From the NCBI RefSeq assembly GCF_019649055.1, contig NW_026570540.1, positions 1 through 52,835 of the forward strand: DNA of 52,835 bases, read 5' to 3'. The notes beneath the pieces were generated by a model. That model worked only from the letters and a program-made list of their open reading frames with translations. It was not told where the DNA came from and made no database searches. Made by a program: the position numbers and the translations under genes. Below are positions 46,361-52,835 of this stretch, one piece after another. Position 1 is the first letter of the stretch. The number at the start of each line of letters is the position of its first letter. The DNA is from Paramacrobiotus metropolitanus (taxonomy: Eukaryota > Tardigrada > Eutardigrada > Parachela > Macrobiotidae).

Positions 46361-47811
46361 ACTATCGTTTAAATACATAAAGGTTTCTGCCTTGCTGTCA
46401 TTTTGCTGAGCCAAACATTCGCCATCCGCAAACCAGGACAACCGGTTTTTCAATTAATATATTTAGCCGCATTTTTTTCCTGCTCGACGAGTGCCGCTTA
46501 CCGCTTACCATAATTATAGTGTACTTTAAAAAAATAATTTTTAATCTGCAGTGTAAAAGTGTTCTTCTTGTTTTTTTATGCAGCCAGCAGCATCAGCCAG
46601 TATACATATCAAAAAGCCATCGCAGATTCACACTGTTTTCTTCTCCCATTAGGGACTAATTAAGGTGATGGAATAACAGCTACAGCTCAAAATGGTCGGC
46701 TGTTACTTCGGTCATTTTCGAATAAAGAATGCTTATGTATTCAAACGCCTCTGCTTATTGCGGTCGGTAATCATTTTTTTACCAAAGGGTATTTCATCAC
46801 CCTAACTGATATTTCTCGTATTTTCAGATGAGTTTCGATTCGTTCCCGACACAAACATTTTGCACGCAGGTCCTTTTGCACTACGTAGTTTTTGCGAACT
46901 TGTAACCTGTTTTGTATGTAATTGTCGAGTTGTCGCAGCAAACAAATTCGAAAACGTCATTAGGGCTTAACGCGAAGTATTGTCAGGGCGGGCTTACGTA
47001 TAGTCGTGACCCACCAGCCCTGCTGCTCTTTGCTGTTCTTAGGGATTTCCATCCATGCATTTACCGTGGTTTACGAGTACGGAGTCCATAATATGGTTGT
47101 CACCACGTCGTCACAATCACAATTCACAATTACGCCGATTTCCTGTTCACAATCCCATCATGGCGAAGAATTGCTTTTGTGACAAGAGGATGTGATGAGT
47201 TATGGGCATATGAATAAATGGGACGAATTCCTCTTGTATATTGTAGAACACGAAAGGTCAAAATCTAGTACACAAACTAACATCGCATTACACACAGGCT
47301 ACAGCCGCACAGGGGCTGCGTAATGCGTAGGACAGCGTCGCTTATAAAGTGTTTGTATTAAAACGATGCTTCTAGAACATCTCAACTGGAATTGCTTATA
47401 AATGCGCTTCCTGGGAGCAATCGACTGTTATGTTGGAAAAGGGTGCGACGTCACGAAGCAGCTGTGATTATGATTACTAGAATCGAGAAAAACAGGTTCA
47501 CTATGCGGCCAGATCGCAAGGCTAAATTTATTAGTACGTCCAGTGCGAGCACTCGTACGAATGGAACGGAAGAAGTACAAAAAATAAAATCAGGTATAGA
47601 AATCTGTCTATTTTTTATCTGCGTCCGATAAATGTGTCTACTCGTAGTTATGCTGCGCTCATGGTGCTGGATAGAACAGGTAGTCACACATGGTGAACCG
47701 CTTAGACAACATTCATCCGCTTTAATACGCAAAGAACATCGAGTTGCTGCAACAATAAGATCGAGAAAACGAGTATATCAGTCAATAAAATCCTTTCTGG
47801 CGAAACAGTTA
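46361..47811. other. Spacer without firm genes
   Basis: Mostly AT-rich. At 47392-47631 (+) there is an ORF with a possible donor (AAAATCAG then GTATAGA) and a possible following mini-exon up to GAACAGGTAG near 47681. The support is too weak to call a gene. Confidence 0.35.
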
Positions 47812-48035
47812 CAGTGAAACTCCTCTACTACGTACACCCTCCGTTCCTAGCTTCCAGAACGTTACAAAGGGGTATACGTTAGCTAGGGGCACTGTCCCTA
47901 GGGGCGAATAATAACGCCCCCCAAGGGGTGAGTTATAAATTTGTGTGTACCTGCCGATAGTCCGGTTCCCAGCTATATGCACATAATAAAGGGGTGAACG
48001 TTATAAAAGGATGTACGTTACGGGGGGTTTCACTG
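47812..48035. mobile_element. Pogo/Tigger-like MITE (224 bp)
   Basis: TIRs CAGTGAAACTCCTCTACTACG and, inverted, CAGTGAAACCCCCCGTAACG, flanked by TA (47810-47811, 48036-48037). CAGTGAAAC-type ends and a TA duplication are known for pogo-like elements. The interior has several GGGGTGAACGTTATAA-like words. It sits directly after the end of LRR copy 2. Confidence 0.7.
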
Positions 48036-48081
48036 TACTTGCAAAGAAGAGCGCCAGTTTAATACACTTTACATTTTGCTA

Positions 48082-50023
48082 TTATTCGTGTTCAATACAC
48101 ATTTTTGCGTGTCGCGAAAACGTTGTTTCCGTCATGTTGATGCTTTCGGCAACCTGCGGAATTTGTTCCGCACAGTCAATGGGCAGGAACATATCTTCGC
48201 GACTGTACGGCAGGCTTCTGAGATAGTTCGGATAGGCCCACACCTCACCCGCGCTAACCTGCGCCCCGTGCAAAAGCCGCGTGCTATTAGCCCACCACTG
48301 CCGGAACCATGCGAACTCGCAGCCACAGTGCAGTCGCCAGATATAATCGCGGATCCGCATCGAAAATCCTCGTTCGACAACAGCGCGGTAATAAAACTGC
48401 GCTTCCGGCACCAACAGATGCAAGTCGGGCAGAGCGCCGAACGCGTCGAATTCCAAGCTTCGCATCGTAGTGTTGCCAAACACTAATTCCCGTAACTTCG
48501 ATATGCGCTGGAAGTCGCTTCGTTGCACAACGAGGTCGCTGCAGCCCCAAATGCCAAAGTAAATCAGATTGCTCAGACGGAGTTTGCCAGCCGTTTGCGT
48601 CGCACGGCCAGAGCAGCCGGAAACGTCGAGGATGACAATCGACAGCCGAATCGGTGCTATATCACCGGATGTGAGATTCCACCACTCAATGATGCTCAGA
48701 ACTGTTGGTCGCTGCCGTTGCTTGGCCATCGCGGTAGCAAGCTCTCGAATTTCGCGTTTCTCTGGTTCGCTGCTACAGTCCGGTTTCGGTCGTTTTCCGT
48801 AACTCTCCGGAGTGAATGGATAATTCCTGCAGCTACGAAAATTCCGCTGTAGTGAGTAACATTTGGCAATTGACAATATCTGACATTCGGTCTCCGTCAC
48901 CGGCTCGCTCGAAAAAGTCGGGAATTCATCACCCATTTCGGTTGCATTTTCCAGATCTGTAAGCACTGCATCACAAAGTACTGCAAGAATTTGTAAAGAA
49001 AATTTAATTCGAATCTAATAACTCACGGAGCCCCTCGTTAGCGGAAAATACTTCGAGCGCAAAACCTACAGAAGCTGATCCGTTGGGAAATGGTGTTGCT
49101 GCACAGTCGATGGTAAGAAACACATCATTTTGTTAAGGTCTTCGTTCTTCCATGAGTCGTACTCGATGCGATAGACGGCGCCTTCCGTCGCCTGCTGCAA
49201 CAAGCCGTTGACGCGCCACCAACGTCTGAACGGCTCGAACTCGCTACCGCAATGCAGCCGCATCAGATACAATAGGACGTCTTCCGGGAATGTTTCCATT
49301 TGACTGAAGCCGCGCTCCAGCGAGAGCAGTCGCAATCCGGGCAAATCAGCGAAAGTGCCGGCTTCGAGGGACTGCAGCGTGCTGTTGACGAACTGAATCA
49401 GGCGCAGTTTGCTCGACGGCCAAAAGTCCGCTCGTCGCACGTCCAGCGCGCGACAATCATTTGCGGCAAATTCCAGCAAATGCGGCAGGCGCAATTGGGT
49501 CAGCTTTTTCGTGGCGCGCGACGAGCGACAGTTGCGCAAGTGGAAGACCACGGTCTGCTCACGGACCGGTGCCAGGTTGTTGAAGGTTATTTGAGGTCCG
49601 TCGTTCAGACTGATGGAGACCGCCTTGAGCGGCGGCTTGGAAAGAGCCAACGCTAATTTGTGCACTTCATCACTAGTCGCTGCGTCGCTGCAGTTAATGG
49701 CGAGTTGCCAACATTGGTACGCACTCCGCAGTTGGCTGTGAACTGCAGCTCGCACTGGTCGCGCGTCATCAGTTCCGTGTTGAAGTCCGGCAGCGGCGAA
49801 AATATTCCGACACCGCCACTGTTCAATTCGTCATCTGCTAATCAAAGGAAGCGTTTCAATTATTCGCTGTTTTTATTCAGCCTCGTAATTATTTATTCCT
49901 GTTTATCCACAGATCGTTTCGTCAGAGCTAATCTCTTCAACTGGTACCTTTGCTGCTTGCAGCGGCGCTGTGCGAAAGTGCTGGAAGAAGTGCGCACAGG
50001 GCGAAATGTGCTAACGAATGCAT
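48082..50023 (-). pseudogene. Secreted two-module LRR gene, copy 2 (near-complete)
   Basis: Exon 1 (50023-49948) encodes a signal peptide, MHSLAHFALCALLPALSHSA. Exon 2 (from 49837 or 49834 to 49027) encodes module 1. A GTGAGT donor and a 46 bp intron (49026-48981) lead to exon 3 (48980-48082), module 2, which closes in frame (1 + 899 nt). The modules are paralogous: both have LRR-like repeats (LEAGTFADLPGLRLLSLE; FDAFGALPDLHLLVPE), an LHCG.EF..FR.WW flank, and a FL.IDCA segment. Exon 2 has two lesions: a 28 nt deletion near 49710 relative to copy 1, and one missing base near 49133 before VFLTIDC. Restoring 29 nt would give the expected phase, which supports one gene rather than two. Exon 3 is intact. 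Likely an extracellular binding protein; ligand unknown. Confidence 0.75.
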
Positions 50024-50204
50024 TATGATATTACCGTTAATAACGGTTGTGCAACAGCGTTCTCGCGCGTTTAAACACTCTGCAATTCTAAAAAGTGCTA
50101 AACAATTGTCAGCGGCAGGCTGTGCACAGTGTTTATGTATAGGCTGTAAAACAAAACACAGCAACGTTTCAGGCGGATGTGTGATCGCCACGTCTTCGCT
50201 GAAA

Positions 50205-50430
50205 GGGCTTCCGGCGATTTCTTTCTGTAGGAATTGTGCTGACATTAGCAGTAATACAAGAATACTGATTCAACTTCATAAAAGCACCACATTCAGAGAC
50301 ACATAAGCGCTATCGTCAAGCAACAGACACATAAGCGCTTGTGATTTACCGCCATCTGCAACAGACACGGACCTGAATCTGCGCTTTCCTGTGTTTATGC
50401 GAAGATTGGCTAGAAACGGCTTGCAGCCCG
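50205..50430 (-). promoter_or_regulatory. Upstream region of LRR copy 2, conserved with copy 1
   Basis: Same block order as 21640-21845. It also has a local direct repeat (GACACATAAGCGCT at ~50297 and ~50326), of which copy 1 keeps only one partial unit (TTAAGCGCTATA). The role is inferred. Confidence 0.4.
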
Positions 50431-51901
50431 AAGGCTATCCGTAGTCCGTACGACACCCGTTTTCCGCCTTCATAACATACACATACAGATACTGCATTGA
50501 ATGAATTTTCGGCTTTATACTGAACGGCTTCACGCACTGGCTGAAGTTCCGTAGTGGAGATACGGCGATTTCTGTTACAACGAAGCTCTTGCTCTTACTG
50601 CCTCTTAGTAAGCATTTGAAGTCCCGGACCAACGGCTATGATTACGGTTAGCACCATCGAGAAACTCAAGACTGGTCGGGATGTGAAACGGTTTTTTTAG
50701 GCCATTTTACTAGTGCATCAGGCACGGCTCTTCACAATTGTAACCGCCCAGCGGATGCGTGAAAGAAAGCGCTATACTATGGTGCTTAATTCCATCAGTT
50801 ACTTACTATAGCTAGCTTCTTGTTTCCTTTTGAGCGTTCAACAGGTCTGCAAGGATTTCGCAGTATGCATGTGCGTTCCTCAGCATGAGAAAACCAAGGG
50901 GTATTTGCAAGGCTAAGCCTAGTCGGTTGCACATCGTGCTTCTCCATACGGAGCACTATGCACTAACGAACAAGTAATTTTGGGATAAATTACTTTAAAT
51001 TTAAGTACCTATATTCGGACATTAACAACTGCTGAATGTTGACAAAACAAAAATAGATTCACCGAATAAATATCTTCACCAAATGTTTAATCAACAAACA
51101 GAACACACTTCTGAAGGTCACACCAACTTTCTAGTAAAAAGCTAACTTCACAGTCTCCTCAATCAAGACTCGAACACACTGAACATTCAACCAATCGCTC
51201 ATCCAGTTAGTGATCAAATGCGTTAGATAAAAAACAGCAGTCGTACGTAACAGACAGATAACACGTACGTCACAGCACGTACGTACGTAATACACGCTTT
51301 CTACGCATAGCATGTTAGTATTGAAACTAACTGAAGCTAACTGCAATTTTGATATCGAGTACTTTACGTGAAACTACGGACATCATAAATAAAGCTGCTC
51401 AATAATTTTGCTGACCGGTTAAAGACAGTTCAAAACACCCAAAAATGTCAGTGTAGAGATAAAAGGAAAATAGCTTTAAAATGTTCCCGTATCACGCGCC
51501 GCGTCGCGCTGTTCAGTGTTCAGTAAGTATGCGCTAAAGTACTATACGAGCTTGTCGTAATGTTCGCTTGGAAAATGGGAACAGTCAATAGCATTTAAGG
51601 ATAACGGCAGTGAACAGAGATATACGGATTTGCTGTGTGTGTGCAGCGTGTCTATACAATATACTCTTCTGTTTACATACTGAGGAACAGCAGTCAGCAA
51701 GACTTTAACAAAAACTTTCGTCCAGATACTGAGGGCTTAGAAAATTTAATGCGCAAATTGGCAATAGTCACAAAGGAGTAAAGATAACATTAAATGCAAC
51801 CCCCTTTACACTACTTAATAGTTAAAATTTAAACATTAAAAACAACCAAAATCCCTGTCTCCTCTGGAGTTTAACGGTAACGTGCACAAGACAACCGTTA
51901 A
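50431..51901. other. Spacer without recognised genes
   Basis: AT-rich, no splice-supported ORF. Short ACGTACGT runs occur near 51240-51290 and a duplicated AACGGTAACGTGC word at 51874-51914. Confidence 0.4.
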
Positions 51902-52070
51902 ACGGTAACGTGCTCCTTTGACAGCGGCAAGACTGCAACGCTGCTTAAGAAAAGCAGCACAACGCGCTTCTCCAGTTAAGTCTCGGATTTTACGGCCCAT
52001 AGAATGCAACAGCTTACTTAAAGCCGGCCAAATACTCCCAGCGTCTCAACCACCAAAGGATAAAAACAGG
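51902..52070 (-). pseudogene. LINE RT C-terminal fragment
   Basis: Reads CFYPLVVETLGVFGRL and, after a small shift, SKLLHSMGRKIRDLTGEARC then AAFLKQRCSLAAVKGAR. Same family as 38044-38316. The order VETLG, GRKI.D.TGE.R, FL.QR.S is conserved. Confidence 0.65.
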
Positions 52071-52489
52071 TTTCCATTTTCCAAAAACGAAATGTTCGGC
52101 GTTTGGAACTTTCCGCTAGCGGAGCCACGCTTCCAGGTTTCCTCCAGGGAGCAGGAATACACGTTTCACACTGGCCACTGCTAGTTAAGAACAGACGTTA
52201 CCTTACCGACTCTGTAAGACGCCGATTTGATTTGTACGCGTACAGATAGAAGCGTTACAGATGTGGTACTTGAAGGCATTCTGACTACACACAATGCGCA
52301 AGGCAGCACGAGCCTTCCGCATGTGGGCACTCAGGGCCATCCGGTTCAGAGTGCCAAGTCAGCGCTGAGTGGGTTTTACAGTAGATGTTTCTTTGCCGCT
52401 CGATATAAAACCGGCGCAGCTTCTATGTTAGGTACTCGTATCACAAGACTAGTAGTATGTTTATTACAAGCCTCAATAATTTTCCACGT

Positions 52490-52835
52490 GCTTACTGCAT
52501 GCGGCGCACAAATGCATCCCATGCAGTAATGACGTGGAAAATAATGGCCACCAGGGGGCAGGGGTTACCTTGCAGTAAGCACCAAAGGACGATGAGAGGA
52601 ACCAGCACCAAAGGTCAAAGGATGATGGGCGCGGCATAAGGAAATCAACAGCATCATCAAACAAGGTTGTGAAAGCGCTGGTCTTCCTTCCCAACTGGAA
52701 CCCACTGGCTTATCAAGAAACGACGGAAAAAGTCCCGACGGGATGACACTGATACCTGTTCGCCAAGGGAAACCGCTAGTTTGCGAAGTAACAAGTTACG
52801 GTACGGTCGCAGATTCTCATGTCATCGGCAGCTCT
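52490..52835 (+). pseudogene. LINE RT C-terminal region, runs off the window
   Basis: From 52632 the frame is open to the window end: RHKEINSIIKQGCESAGLPS, then EPTGLSRNDGKSPDGMTLIP and GKPLVCEVTSYGTVADSHV. This is the segment that precedes the VETLG block in the same LINE family. Just upstream, in shifted frames, CGAQMHP and GLPCSKHQR match the preceding zinc-ribbon-like CGA..GL.C region. Orientation is opposite to the fragment at 51902-52070, so these are two separate insertions or an inversion. Confidence 0.75.

Noticed and set aside
47392-47817. Possible two- or three-exon gene upstream of the pogo-like MITE
   Set aside because: Splice-like sites are present but the exons are tiny, the phase cannot be verified and no protein similarity is recognised.
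48082-48966. A separate gene starting with GTG at 48966
   Set aside because: A good acceptor and matching phase place this as exon 3 of the two-module LRR gene.
49937-50245. 102-codon minus-strand ORF as a gene start
   Set aside because: Only its last 25 codons match LRR copy 1 exon 1; the real start is Met at 50023 and the rest is upstream sequence.
1-52835. tRNA, rRNA or CRISPR arrays
   Set aside because: I scanned for B-box-like and cloverleaf patterns and for regularly spaced direct repeats with unique spacers. The 33 bp and ~105 bp arrays have no unique spacers, and no convincing tRNA was seen.

Overview
The window is eukaryotic and most like a compact, transposon-rich invertebrate (metazoan) genome. 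Reasons: GT-AG introns of about 45 to 600 bp interrupt most genes; there is a BEN-domain gene; and metazoan-type EnSpm, CR1/jockey-like LINE, Helitron, Mutator-like and fold-back elements are all present. The sequence alone does not name the species. I saw no rRNA, convincing tRNA, CRISPR or bacterial-type operon.

Layout. 0.2-0.7 kb (-): end of an unrecognised two-exon gene. 1.6-4.6 kb (-): decayed EnSpm/CACTA-type transposase with one intron. 5.1-9.9 kb (+): an eight-exon, apparently intact BEN-domain gene. 10.6-13.0 and 14.2-19.1 kb: two related giant fold-back elements, with a nested Helitron-like insertion and MITEs. 19.1-20.5 kb: a ~105 bp tandem array. 20.5-21.4 kb (-): truncated leucine-rich-repeat (LRR) gene copy 1. 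22.0-23.2 kb (+): LINE 3' end. 23.5-25.0 kb: nested palindromic element. 25.6-28.4 kb (-): broken Cys-rich secreted-protein gene A, whose upstream region is split by a 1.66 kb Mutator-like element. 28.5-30.0 kb (-): RT fragment and decayed LRR copy 3. 30.0-34.1 kb (+): decayed Helitron with two introns. 34.4-37.4 kb: a 2.96 kb inverted-repeat element with a perfect 9 bp target duplication. 38.0-39.6 kb (-): RT fragment, Cys-rich gene C and an upstream small ORF. 39.7-42.6 kb (-): CR1-like LINE. 43-44 kb: promoter/LTR-like stretch. 45.2-46.4 kb (+): small ORF plus the intact Cys-rich gene B. 47.8 kb: pogo-like MITE. 48.1-50.0 kb (-): LRR copy 2, a two-module gene. 51.9-52.8 kb: two more LINE fragments.

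The most distinctive feature is a dispersed multicopy locus. Three copies of a small secreted 8-Cys protein gene, each with a conserved upstream module, are interleaved with three copies of a secreted two-module LRR gene. Most copies carry one or a few small frameshifts. The Cys-rich copy B looks intact. A 61-64 aa Cys-rich ORF is conserved ~220 bp upstream of two of the Cys-rich genes. All splice models were read by eye from splice signals and phase closure. Many lesions are single-base, so an indel-prone assembly is a live alternative to pseudogenisation.
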